A stretch of 48,773 bases of DNA from Planctomycetia bacterium (GTDB lineage: Bacteria > Planctomycetota > Planctomycetia > Pirellulales > Thermoguttaceae): assembly GCA_030527185.1 (NCBI GenBank), contig JAUNBF010000026.1:1-48773 (forward strand), read 5' to 3'. The notes beneath the pieces were generated by a model. That model did no database searches. It was not told the origin of the DNA and saw nothing but the letters and a program-made list of their open reading frames with translations. Of the stretch, positions 8,388-15,789 are shown in pieces. Position numbers and translations under genes: made by a program. Position 1 is the stretch's first letter; every line of letters begins with the position of its first letter.

Positions 8388-9626
8388 ATGCCGACATTTG
8401 CCTACAAAATCCGAAAAAATGGCCAGTTGCAAACCGGAACACTGGAAGCGGAGTCCCGAAACGCCGCGTCGCAGGAACTGCGTCAGGGAGGGGCGATTCT
8501 GCTCCAACTCCAGCCAACCAACGCCCCGGCCACGACTGGTCGTAAAGATTCTGGAGCGATTGCTCCGTGGCAACGTTTTTTCATTTCCAAAAGTCAGATC
8601 GAACTCTCCCTTCGCCAGTTGGCCTCTCTCCTAAAAGCAGGCGTTCCCATCATGACTTCGCTGGAAGCGGTCGGAACGCAAAGTTCGCCACTTTTGGGAA
8701 AAATCTATCTGGGAGTGGCTCAAAAAGTCCGACAGGGGTACTCCATAAAACGGTCTCTCCAGGAAGAAGCGGCCTGTTTTGGAGATGTGACGATCGGTTT
8801 GATTGATGTCGGGGAGGCGAACGGAACGTTGGACGAAATGTTCCTCTACGCTGCCAACCTGATGGAACGCGGCCGTAAAATCAAAGGACAAATCCTTCAG
8901 GCGTTCACCTATCCCGGAATCGTTTTTCTCGTCGCCATGGGGGTCAGTTATTTCCTGGTTGTTCACGTCCTGCCGAAAATCATGGAGTTTATCACCAAAC
9001 AGGCCAAAAACATTGAAATGCCGCTCCCGACGCGGATGCTCATGGCGACGAACGATTTTCTCTGGGCGTATGGGATTTACCTGATGTTATTCCCCATTGT
9101 TTTGGTGATTCTTTATATCGTCGCCCGAAAAAATCCCGATATTTGTGAAAAAATCGACTATGCCCTCCTCTATTTTCCGCTTCTCGGCAAGGCGTTTCGG
9201 GAACATTCCAACACCATGTGGAGCCAGACGCTGGGTGCCCTGATTAAAAGTGGTGTGGATGTCCTGGTCGCCCTGGAATTGGTGGAAGGGGTGCTGAGTA
9301 ACCAGCATTATGCCCGACAAATGCGGCAGGTTCGCGAAATTGTCCGTCAGGGCGGCTCGCTGAGCAAAGGGATTCAATCCACCACCCTGGCTCGATTTTG
9401 TCCGATGTGCCTTTCGATGGTGTCGGTGAGTGAAAGGAGCGGAAATGTCGATACCGCTCTCTTAAGTGTGGCGGAATATTGCGAGGAGCAGTTGAGCCGT
9501 CGTGTCGCCATTCTGGGAAAATTGGTGGAACCCGCACTCTTTGCGTTCATTGGAGGGATTGTCGGATTTATCTACTTCGCCTTCTTTTTGGCAATGCTGG
9601 CAACGACGCACAGTGCCGCCGGATAA
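8388..9626 (+). CDS. gspF: Type II secretion / pilus platform protein GspF
   Basis: 412 residues. MPTFAYKIRKNGQ is the standard GspF/PilC opening, so ATG 8388 is preferred over GTG 8361, whose AAGGA is too close. Two T2SSF repeats are present, one with LLKAGVPIMTSLEA and the other with LIKSGVDVLVALEL. There are three membrane segments: around 160-185 (PGIVFLVAMGVSYFLVVHVL), 220-240 (GIYLMLFPIVLVILYIVA) and 385-405 (FIGGIVGFIYFAFFLAMLA). The protein is the inner-membrane platform on which GspE acts. It ends the operon; the next gene is convergent. Confidence 0.95.
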   Translation: MPTFAYKIRKNGQLQTGTLEAESRNAASQELRQGGAILLQLQPTNAPATTGRKDSGAIAPWQRFFISKSQIELSLRQLASLLKAGVPIMTSLEAVGTQSSPLLGKIYLGVAQKVRQGYSIKRSLQEEAACFGDVTIGLIDVGEANGTLDEMFLYAANLMERGRKIKGQILQAFTYPGIVFLVAMGVSYFLVVHVLPKIMEFITKQAKNIEMPLPTRMLMATNDFLWAYGIYLMLFPIVLVILYIVARKNPDICEKIDYALLYFPLLGKAFREHSNTMWSQTLGALIKSGVDVLVALELVEGVLSNQHYARQMRQVREIVRQGGSLSKGIQSTTLARFCPMCLSMVSVSERSGNVDTALLSVAEYCEEQLSRRVAILGKLVEPALFAFIGGIVGFIYFAFFLAMLATTHSAAG

Positions 9627-9642
9627 TTTGAGTCCTGCTGAA

Positions 9643-9695
9643 GATGCTGGCGTGACAGGGGAATTCAACCTCCAGAAACTCCCCTCCCCGGCATC
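9643..9695. terminator. Possible bidirectional terminator hairpin
   Basis: GATGCTGG at 9643 pairs with CCGGCATC at 9688-9695, and inner AGGGG/CCCCT can also pair. It lies between the convergent gspF and regulator genes. The T-tract is short, so support is weak. Confidence 0.35.
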
Positions 9696-9776
9696 TTTCA
9701 GGACATCGGACACATTCTTTAATACGGCATGGCGGTTCGTAAAAAATAAATTTATCCCCCCTACCATCGCCATGAT

Positions 9777-10925
9777 TTAGGAGATATTTTCCACATGTTC
9801 TGGACTGGCCAATTTTTGTCGTCTGCGGGGTGTTTCGTGGAAGAACTTTTTGTAGACGGTGATGAAGTAGGAGTCACTGGTGAAGCCTGCGCGGCGGGCA
9901 ATGGTCTTCAGGGAGAAGTCGGTGTTGCTGAGTAAGTCGACCGCAATTTGCAACTGCGAACGGATGATTTCCTCATGAATCGTGCGTCCCAGGGATTTTT
10001 GGAAGCGGCGTTGGAGAGTGCGACTGCTGACATTTAATTTTTCAGCAAGACTTTCGACGGTCATTCCTACGCTGTAATGGTGGTGAATTTGCTGATACGC
10101 ATTTTGCACAAGACTGTCGTTGACCGCCACGACTGCGGTAGAGCGTCGCGTACAGATTCCCAACGACGGAACGCGAATTTCCTGCGGCGGCGAATCCCCC
10201 TGCATGAGTGCGTGTAACATTTTGGCTGCCTGGTAGCCAATTTCGTAGCCATTGACCTGGATACTGGAGAGTGGCACCTGGGAAATATTGCACTGGATTT
10301 CATCGTTATTGGCACCCAGAACGGCAATGTCGCGGGGGACTTTTCGGTGAGCCTGTCGGCAGGCGTAGATGGTCTGGAGGCCGACCATATCGTAGCAGGC
10401 AAAAAGTCCGCATTGAACCGGAAGCGTTTTCAACCACTCGGACAACGCGGGGATGAAACCGCAATAAGCAAGGTCTTCCTGCTCCAATTCGTAGACTGCG
10501 AGTTGCCCACGAAGTAGTGCGGAAAAAGCGGCCAGGCGTTCTTCGGAGTAGCGTTTCCCACGGATGGCAACGAAAGCAAAATTCTCAAAAAGACGCTCCC
10601 GAAAGTGTTGCAACGCCATCTGCGCATCTTTCTCGTAATCGGGAATGACGGTATGCAGACCGGGGAGTTGGACGAGGCCGAGGTCCACGATTTGAGCACC
10701 GGTTTTGACAGCGGCACGTGCCAGATCGAGGTGCATCGAACGGATGATGATTCCATCCCCACGCCAATGTTCCAGCCAGGGCGGGACGGGACTGTTGGGA
10801 GAACGTTCCTCGTGAATGATGTCCCAATGCTCATTTTCAAACAGGTACCGCGAAATCCCCTTGAGCATTCCACGGGAGTAGGCGTTGGCGGAATCGACCA
10901 AAATAGCAACTTTTCGATGGGACAT
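9777..10925 (-). CDS. XylR-type regulator: LacI-like sensor plus AraC DNA-binding domain
   Basis: 382 residues. The first 270 form a periplasmic-binding-protein-like sensor (KVAILVDSANAYSRGMLKGI at the start; DIAVLGANNDEIQCNISQVP later), as in XylR and LacI effector domains. The last ~105 residues are an AraC/XylS double helix-turn-helix: VESLAEKLNVSSRTLQRRF, then IARRAGFTSDSYFITVYKKF. XylR-type proteins activate transporter and catabolic promoters when a sugar binds. It is divergent from the MFS gene, and the first of four repeated operator pairs lies 20 bases from its own start, so autoregulation is likely. The ligand cannot be told from sequence. The ribosome site is weak. Confidence 0.92.
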   Translation of the reverse strand: MSHRKVAILVDSANAYSRGMLKGISRYLFENEHWDIIHEERSPNSPVPPWLEHWRGDGIIIRSMHLDLARAAVKTGAQIVDLGLVQLPGLHTVIPDYEKDAQMALQHFRERLFENFAFVAIRGKRYSEERLAAFSALLRGQLAVYELEQEDLAYCGFIPALSEWLKTLPVQCGLFACYDMVGLQTIYACRQAHRKVPRDIAVLGANNDEIQCNISQVPLSSIQVNGYEIGYQAAKMLHALMQGDSPPQEIRVPSLGICTRRSTAVVAVNDSLVQNAYQQIHHHYSVGMTVESLAEKLNVSSRTLQRRFQKSLGRTIHEEIIRSQLQIAVDLLSNTDFSLKTIARRAGFTSDSYFITVYKKFFHETPRRRQKLASPEHVENIS

Positions 10926-10945
10926 AGTATAAAACCTGTGGAAAG

Positions 10946-10985
10946 TGTCCGTAATTTGATATAATTTGTGTCTTAAAATTGATAC
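10946..10985 (+). promoter_or_regulatory. XylR-type operator pair, site 1
   Basis: Two direct half-sites: TGTCCGTAATTTGATAT (10946-10962) and TGTCTTAAAATTGATAC (10969-10985), starts 23 bp apart. The same arrangement recurs at 15663, 26589 (minus) and 29990 (minus). Site 1 lies between the regulator gene and the MFS gene. Which protein binds it is inferred. Confidence 0.75.
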
Positions 10986-10992
10986 TATGACG

Positions 10993-11020
10993 TTGATTAT
11001 CGGAAAAGGTGTGGTATAAT
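10993..11020 (+). promoter_or_regulatory. Sigma70-like promoter of the MFS gene
   Basis: TTGATT (10993-10998), 16-bp spacer, TATAAT (11015-11020). The -35 box begins 24 bp after the start of the second operator half-site, the geometry expected for an AraC-type activator touching RNA polymerase at -35. Confidence 0.7.
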
Positions 11021-11103
11021 GGTTAATAATTTTAAGGGAAATGTTCCCGAAAAAGAGATTTTTGCAGAAAACGCACAGGAACCATGAGAAAGGATACGAA
11101 ATA

Positions 11104-12540
11104 ATGACGGAAAAGTTCCAGGAAACGACAACGATGGAAAAACCCCAAACTTTTTGGGAAGCGATGACGCGCTATCATTGGGTCGTGATGATTCTTTGTT
11201 CTTTAGGTTGGGCCTTGGACTGTTTCAACCAGAATATCTTCGCACTGAACCGGCTGCCGGCGATTGCGGAGCTGATGAATCTGTCGGAAGGTGCCCCGGA
11301 AGTCGGTTATTACGGCGGGTGGGCCACGGCATTGATGTTAATTGGGTGGGCTACGGGAGGGATTATCTTCGGTATTTTGGCGGATAAATACGGTCGTGTG
11401 CGAATCATGATCATTTCGCTGTTTGTCTTCACGATTTTTACCGGTTGGAGTGGGTCGTTGCATTCGTTGAACATCTTTCTGCTCTTCCGGTTTTTGTCCG
11501 GTTTGGGGGCAGGTGGACAATTCGCGGTCTGTGCCACGCTCATGGCGGAGACGCTGACGAACCGAACGCGACCCATGGCTTCAGGAACGATGCAGGCCTC
11601 GGCGGCGGTGGCCAATATCGGAGCAGCCGTGGCGACGATGGGGGTGGTTTATCTGGTTTCGCAGGGATTCCTTTCGCAGTCCCCGTGGCGTTATGCCCTG
11701 ATGTTGGGGTATTTGCCGCTTCTCTTGGCGATTTTCGACTGGCGTTGCCTGAAAGAACCTCAGGCGTGGCTCAAAGCGCGGGAGGAAGCGCGTTCGGGTG
11801 GCCGAAAAACCGGTTCTCTGCGGGAGCTTTTTGGCGAGAAGACGATCTGCTATCGCGTGGTGATGGGAATGCTCCTGGCCTCGGTGGGAATCATCGGTTT
11901 TTGGGGAATCATGATGTTCGCGATCGACCTGAACCGCTCCATTTTCCGACGGAACGCGCTGGCGGAGATTGGCGTGGTGGTGCAGGACGTCCGGTCGTCG
12001 GAATTGCAGACGCTCATCGAAAAACAACCTGTCGAGAAGCAGGATTTCATTCAGAAATACGTGAACAACATGGGGAGCCTGACGTTGATCATGATCAACA
12101 TCGGGAACTTTTTGGGAATGTATCTTTTTGCGATGGTGACGGATTATCTGGGGCGGCGTTGGACGTTTACGCTCTTTCAGGGAATGGCGATTCTCAGCGT
12201 TTTGCTGGTCTTTCTGAAAACCAACTCGGTGATGGAGGTGCTGGTTTACTGTCCGCTGATGGGCTTCACCATTGGGTCGTTATTGACAGGTTACACGATC
12301 TATTTCCCGGAACTCTTTCCGACACGTCTGCGTTCGACCGCCGTTTCGTTCTGCTACAACGCGGGGCGTTACCTTTCCGCAGGCGGCGCGGCCATTTTCG
12401 GACTGTTGACTTCGGTCGTCTTTGCCAATGAAGCGGAGCCGTTTCGATGGGCGGGAGCGGTTATGTCGCCGATTTTCCTGCTGGGGATTCTGATTATCTG
12501 GCTCATGCCGGAAACGAAGGGAAAGCCACTGCCGGAGTGA
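11104..12540 (+). CDS. MFS transporter (sugar or organic acid type)
   Basis: 478 residues with about twelve membrane helices. The loop 2-3 region contains GILADKYGRVR, the MFS signature, and helix 4 carries RFLSGLGAGGQFAVCATLMAE, as in sugar and aromatic-acid:proton symporters. A second signature, DYLGRRWTF, follows helix 8. An insert of about 45 polar residues lies between helices 7 and 8. ATG 11104 is preferred over 11041 because GAAAGGA at 11088-11094 is well placed and the peptide before it is not conserved-looking. It leads a unit with a Gfo/Idh gene 39 bases downstream and is headed by the site 1 operator. It likely imports the regulon's substrate; the specificity is unknown. Confidence 0.9.
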   Translation: MTEKFQETTTMEKPQTFWEAMTRYHWVVMILCSLGWALDCFNQNIFALNRLPAIAELMNLSEGAPEVGYYGGWATALMLIGWATGGIIFGILADKYGRVRIMIISLFVFTIFTGWSGSLHSLNIFLLFRFLSGLGAGGQFAVCATLMAETLTNRTRPMASGTMQASAAVANIGAAVATMGVVYLVSQGFLSQSPWRYALMLGYLPLLLAIFDWRCLKEPQAWLKAREEARSGGRKTGSLRELFGEKTICYRVVMGMLLASVGIIGFWGIMMFAIDLNRSIFRRNALAEIGVVVQDVRSSELQTLIEKQPVEKQDFIQKYVNNMGSLTLIMINIGNFLGMYLFAMVTDYLGRRWTFTLFQGMAILSVLLVFLKTNSVMEVLVYCPLMGFTIGSLLTGYTIYFPELFPTRLRSTAVSFCYNAGRYLSAGGAAIFGLLTSVVFANEAEPFRWAGAVMSPIFLLGILIIWLMPETKGKPLPE

Positions 12541-12579
12541 TCTGTATTTCCATTCACCTCAAACACAAGGAATTTCAAC

Positions 12580-14046
12580 ATGAAAAGAAAATTCAATCGT
12601 CGTCAATTTCTCGCCACGGGCACGGCACTTGGCACGGTCTGCGCATTTCCTTCCCCCGCGTTGATTGCTCGAGGAGCAAACGAAGTGGTTCGCGTGGGAA
12701 TCCTGGGAACGGGAATGCGATTTGGGGAACTACACCCCGGCGTTCTCCGGGCCACCAATGCCAAACTGGTGGCACTGAGCGACCCGGATGAAGCTCGTCT
12801 GGGTCCGCAACGGGAAAAGTTGGGAATAGAGAAAGCCTACACCGATTTGCGTAAGGTGTTGGAAGATAGGGAGATCGACGCGGTGATGGTCACGACGTGC
12901 AACCAGTGGCACTGCCTGGCGGGAATCTGGGCAATGCAGGCGGGGAAGCATGTCTATGTGGAGAAACCGCTCTGCCTGTCGTTTTGGGAGGGGGAGCAGT
13001 TGGTCAAGGCGGCGAAAAAGTACAACCGTCTCTGCCAGATCGGGCACCAGTTGCGAACCGACCCGGTTTTCCATCCTGAGGTGCAGAAATTCCTGCACGA
13101 AGAAAAAGCTCTGGGCAAAATCGAGTCGGTACGGGTGAATCGTTTTGCGGTACGCCGTTCGATTGGCAAACGGGAGACGCCGTTGGAACCTCCGAAAACG
13201 GTCGATTACCATCTCTGGCTCGGTCCGTCGCAGGATTTGCCGATGTATCGAACGCAGTTCCACTACGACTGGCACTGGATGTGGAATACGGGCAATGGCG
13301 AGACGGGAAATTGGGGCTCGCACCTGCTGGACGATTGCCGGAACGACCTTTTCCAGAATCGGATTTCGCTTCCCAAACGGATTCTGGTCAGCGGTGGTCG
13401 GGTTGGGCTGAACGACGCGGGAGAGACTCCGAACATGATGGTGACGTACTTCGACACGGGCGAAATTCCGGTCATTCTAGCCATTTCCGGGCTGGAATCG
13501 AAAACACAGCGGCATTTTGTCGGAAAATGTAAGGGGCCGGGAAGTGGTTACGTGGCGTACTGCGAAGGAGGACGTTACGAAAAGCACTGGGGAGGAGCGT
13601 TTGCCTACGACAATAATGGCAAAGAGATTCGCCGATTCCAGGGAACGAGCCTCATCAACGGTGGTTACGCACATTTCCAGAACTTTGCCGACGCGATTCA
13701 GGCCGGGGACGCGGCGAAACTGAACGCTCCGATTCAGGTCGGCTACGATTCTTCCTGCTGGTACAACGCGGCCAATTTTGCCTGGCGACTGGGGCAACCG
13801 TTCTCCAAAGAGGAGGCACTTTCCGTCCCCAATACCGGGAAAATGCCGGAAATTCTCGATTCCATGGAGGAATACCTTGCCACGCAGGAGATTCCCATGA
13901 ATGGCGACCATTTCAAGCTCAGTCCGATGTTGGAACTGGATGCCGAAAGTTATCGTTTTGTCGGGAATTTTGCCCAACAGGCGAACGTATTGGCGGATCT
14001 GCGTCCCGGACGTGGTGAATTTGTCGTACCGGAAATCACGTTGTGA
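12580..14046 (+). CDS. Tat-exported Gfo/Idh/MocA oxidoreductase (tandem copy 1)
   Basis: 488 residues. The twin-arginine signal NRRQFLATG (residues 6-14) is followed by a hydrophobic stretch and ALIARG. The Rossmann nucleotide site is VGILGTG (39-45), and the catalytic-type EKP (128-130) lies in GKHVYVEKPLCL. The C-terminal domain includes GNGETGNWGSHLLDDC. Such enzymes oxidise or reduce sugars or sugar acids with NAD(P); export by Tat fits folding with cofactor in the cytoplasm. It is a close paralog of the next gene throughout its length. It shares a transcript with the MFS gene (39-base gap, AAGGA before ATG). Confidence 0.93.
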   Translation: MKRKFNRRQFLATGTALGTVCAFPSPALIARGANEVVRVGILGTGMRFGELHPGVLRATNAKLVALSDPDEARLGPQREKLGIEKAYTDLRKVLEDREIDAVMVTTCNQWHCLAGIWAMQAGKHVYVEKPLCLSFWEGEQLVKAAKKYNRLCQIGHQLRTDPVFHPEVQKFLHEEKALGKIESVRVNRFAVRRSIGKRETPLEPPKTVDYHLWLGPSQDLPMYRTQFHYDWHWMWNTGNGETGNWGSHLLDDCRNDLFQNRISLPKRILVSGGRVGLNDAGETPNMMVTYFDTGEIPVILAISGLESKTQRHFVGKCKGPGSGYVAYCEGGRYEKHWGGAFAYDNNGKEIRRFQGTSLINGGYAHFQNFADAIQAGDAAKLNAPIQVGYDSSCWYNAANFAWRLGQPFSKEEALSVPNTGKMPEILDSMEEYLATQEIPMNGDHFKLSPMLELDAESYRFVGNFAQQANVLADLRPGRGEFVVPEITL

Positions 14047-14054
14047 GGGGCTTG

Positions 14055-14083
14055 TTGACACGCGGAGAGCTTTTTTATATGAT
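14055..14083 (+). promoter_or_regulatory. Strong sigma70-like promoter of tandem copy 2
   Basis: TTGACA (14055-14060), 17-bp spacer, TATGAT (14078-14083), starting 8 bases after the stop of copy 1. It gives the second paralog its own promoter with no operator repeats. Confidence 0.65.
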
Positions 14084-14088
14084 GAAAA

Positions 14089-14115
14089 GAGGGGAGCGTA
14101 AAAAGCGCTTCTCTC
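14089..14115 (+). promoter_or_regulatory. Leader hairpin before tandem copy 2
   Basis: GAGGGGAGCG (14089-14098) pairs fully with CGCTTCTCTC (14106-14115), with two G-U pairs and a 7-base loop, and is followed by CAAAAATTTT. It is just after the promoter and could be a leader structure or an attenuator, or it could end transcription coming from copy 1. Confidence 0.45.
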
Positions 14116-14157
14116 AAAAATTTTACGGAAAACAATCCATAAACAAAGGAGAGGTAG

Positions 14158-15621
14158 ATGAAACAGATGAATCGTCGGCATTTTTTGAAGGCGGGAGCTG
14201 TGGCAGGAGCCGTGGCAGCATTCCCGGCACCGGCGCTGATTGCGCGGGGAGCAAACGAAGTGGTGCGAATCGGAATGATTGGTTTGGGAGGCCGGACCGA
14301 TATTCTGATTCCCGCGGTAAATCAGGCACCCAACGCGAAACTGGTGTCCATTTGCGACCCCGACGCGACGCGACTGGGTGCCCGCCGGGAAAAATGGGGT
14401 GTGGAGAAAGCGCACGCGGATTTGCGGAAGGTGATTGAGGACAAGGATATTGACGCGGTAGTCGTGGCGACGTGCAACCAGTGGCACTGCCTGGCGGGTA
14501 TCTGGGCAATGCAGGCGGGAAAACATGTTTATGTGGAAAAGCCGCTCTGCCTGTCGTTTTGGGAAGGGGAACAGTTGGTCAAGGCAGCGAAAAAGTACAA
14601 CCGCCTTTGCCAGATTGGAACGCAGATGCGAACCGACGAGGCATTTCGACCGGTGGCGCAGAAATTCCTGCACGAAGAGAAAGCTCTGGGAAAAATTCAG
14701 TCGGTACGGGTGAATCGATTCTGGGTGCGGCGTCCGATTGGAAAACGAGCCACGCCGTTGGAAATTCCGAAAACGGTCGATTACAACCTCTGGCTTGGCC
14801 CGTCGCAGGATGTGCCGATTTACCGGAACCAGTTGCAGTACGACTGGCACTGGATGTGGAACACCGGCAACGGCGAGACGGGAAACTGGGGAGCGCATTT
14901 GCTGGACGATTGCCGTAACGACATTTTCCTGGACAAAATTCGGGTTCCCAAGCGGGTCATGGTCAGTGGCGGTCGTGTCGGGATGAACGATGCCGGTGAG
15001 TCGCCGAACATGATGGTGACGTATTTCGATACGGGCGAAATTCCGGTCATTTTTGCCATCTGCGGTCTGGAAGACAAGAACGAACGCCGTTCCGTCGGTC
15101 CGCGAAAGGGGCCGGTGCATGGTTACATCGCCTACTGCGAAGGTGGAATTTACGAAAAACATTGGGGACACGCGGTCGTTTACGACAACGATGGCAAGGA
15201 AGTCCGGCGTTTTGAGGCCACGAGCGAACACGCGGGCGGATTCGTACACATGCAGAACTTTGCCGACGCGGTTCAGGCCGGGGACGCGGCGAAACTGAAC
15301 GCTCCGATTCAGGTCGGCTACGATTCTTCCTGCTGGTACAACGCGGCCAATTTTGCCTATCGGCTGGGTGGGGCATTCTCCAAGGAGAAGGCGCTTTCCG
15401 TCCCCAATACGGGAAAAATGGAGGAAATCCTCAACACCATGGAGCAATACATGGCAACGCAGGAGATTCCCATGAACGCGGAAACGTTCCGTCTCAGCCC
15501 GATGTTGGAACTGGACGAAAAAACGTATCGTTTTGTGGGTGATCACGCGGCAGAAGCGAACGCTCTGGCGGAAATGCGGCCGGGTCGCGGCGAGTTTGTC
15601 GTGCCGGAAGTAACGTTGTAA
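14158..15621 (+). CDS. Tat-exported Gfo/Idh/MocA oxidoreductase (tandem copy 2)
   Basis: 487 residues. The Tat signal is MNRRHFLKAG (4-13). The nucleotide site is IGMIGLG, then VYVEKPLCLSFWEGEQL and GNGETGNWGAHLLDDCR. Most of the protein aligns with copy 1 without gaps, with the conserved core nearly identical, and an 87-nt block is identical in both genes (13697-13783 and 15272-15358). It is therefore a tandem duplicate, perhaps with gene conversion. AAAGGAGAGG precedes the ATG. The two copies may differ in substrate; the differences are concentrated near the N-terminus and in the segment around 300-345. Confidence 0.93.
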   Translation: MKQMNRRHFLKAGAVAGAVAAFPAPALIARGANEVVRIGMIGLGGRTDILIPAVNQAPNAKLVSICDPDATRLGARREKWGVEKAHADLRKVIEDKDIDAVVVATCNQWHCLAGIWAMQAGKHVYVEKPLCLSFWEGEQLVKAAKKYNRLCQIGTQMRTDEAFRPVAQKFLHEEKALGKIQSVRVNRFWVRRPIGKRATPLEIPKTVDYNLWLGPSQDVPIYRNQLQYDWHWMWNTGNGETGNWGAHLLDDCRNDIFLDKIRVPKRVMVSGGRVGMNDAGESPNMMVTYFDTGEIPVIFAICGLEDKNERRSVGPRKGPVHGYIAYCEGGIYEKHWGHAVVYDNDGKEVRRFEATSEHAGGFVHMQNFADAVQAGDAAKLNAPIQVGYDSSCWYNAANFAYRLGGAFSKEKALSVPNTGKMEEILNTMEQYMATQEIPMNAETFRLSPMLELDEKTYRFVGDHAAEANALAEMRPGRGEFVVPEVTL

Positions 15622-15662
15622 TTTATGTAAAAAGAGGTGAAAATCTGTACCGATCCCCGAAA

Positions 15663-15702
15663 TGTCCGAAATTTGATATAAAATGTGTCCGAAATTTGAT
15701 AT
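15663..15702 (+). promoter_or_regulatory. XylR-type operator pair, site 2
   Basis: Two identical half-sites TGTCCGAAATTTGATAT at 15663-15679 and 15686-15702, starts 23 bp apart. These two match the consensus perfectly. The site is upstream of the PEP-CTERM gene. Confidence 0.8.
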
Positions 15703-15709
15703 TATCGAC

Positions 15710-15738
15710 TTGCATTTTGGAAATTTCTGGATTATAAT
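15710..15738 (+). promoter_or_regulatory. Sigma70-like promoter of PEP-CTERM gene 1
   Basis: TTGCAT (15710-15715), 17-bp spacer, TATAAT (15733-15738). The -35 box starts 24 bp after the second half-site, exactly as at site 1. Confidence 0.75.
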
Positions 15739-15789
15739 GAGACTTGTCGTCTTGGGATTATTTCAAACTACTTCAGAAAGGATAGAACG

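Noticed and set aside
11041..11103. N-terminal extension of the MFS protein from ATG 11041
   Set aside because: GAAAGGA sits ideally for ATG 11104, and the 21 extra residues are basic and unlike MFS N-termini.
13477..15546. 689-residue open frame on the minus strand across both tandem Gfo/Idh genes
   Set aside because: It is the antisense shadow of two well-supported genes with Tat signals and EKP motifs; it has no ribosome site and no domain, and its internal repetition just mirrors the duplication.
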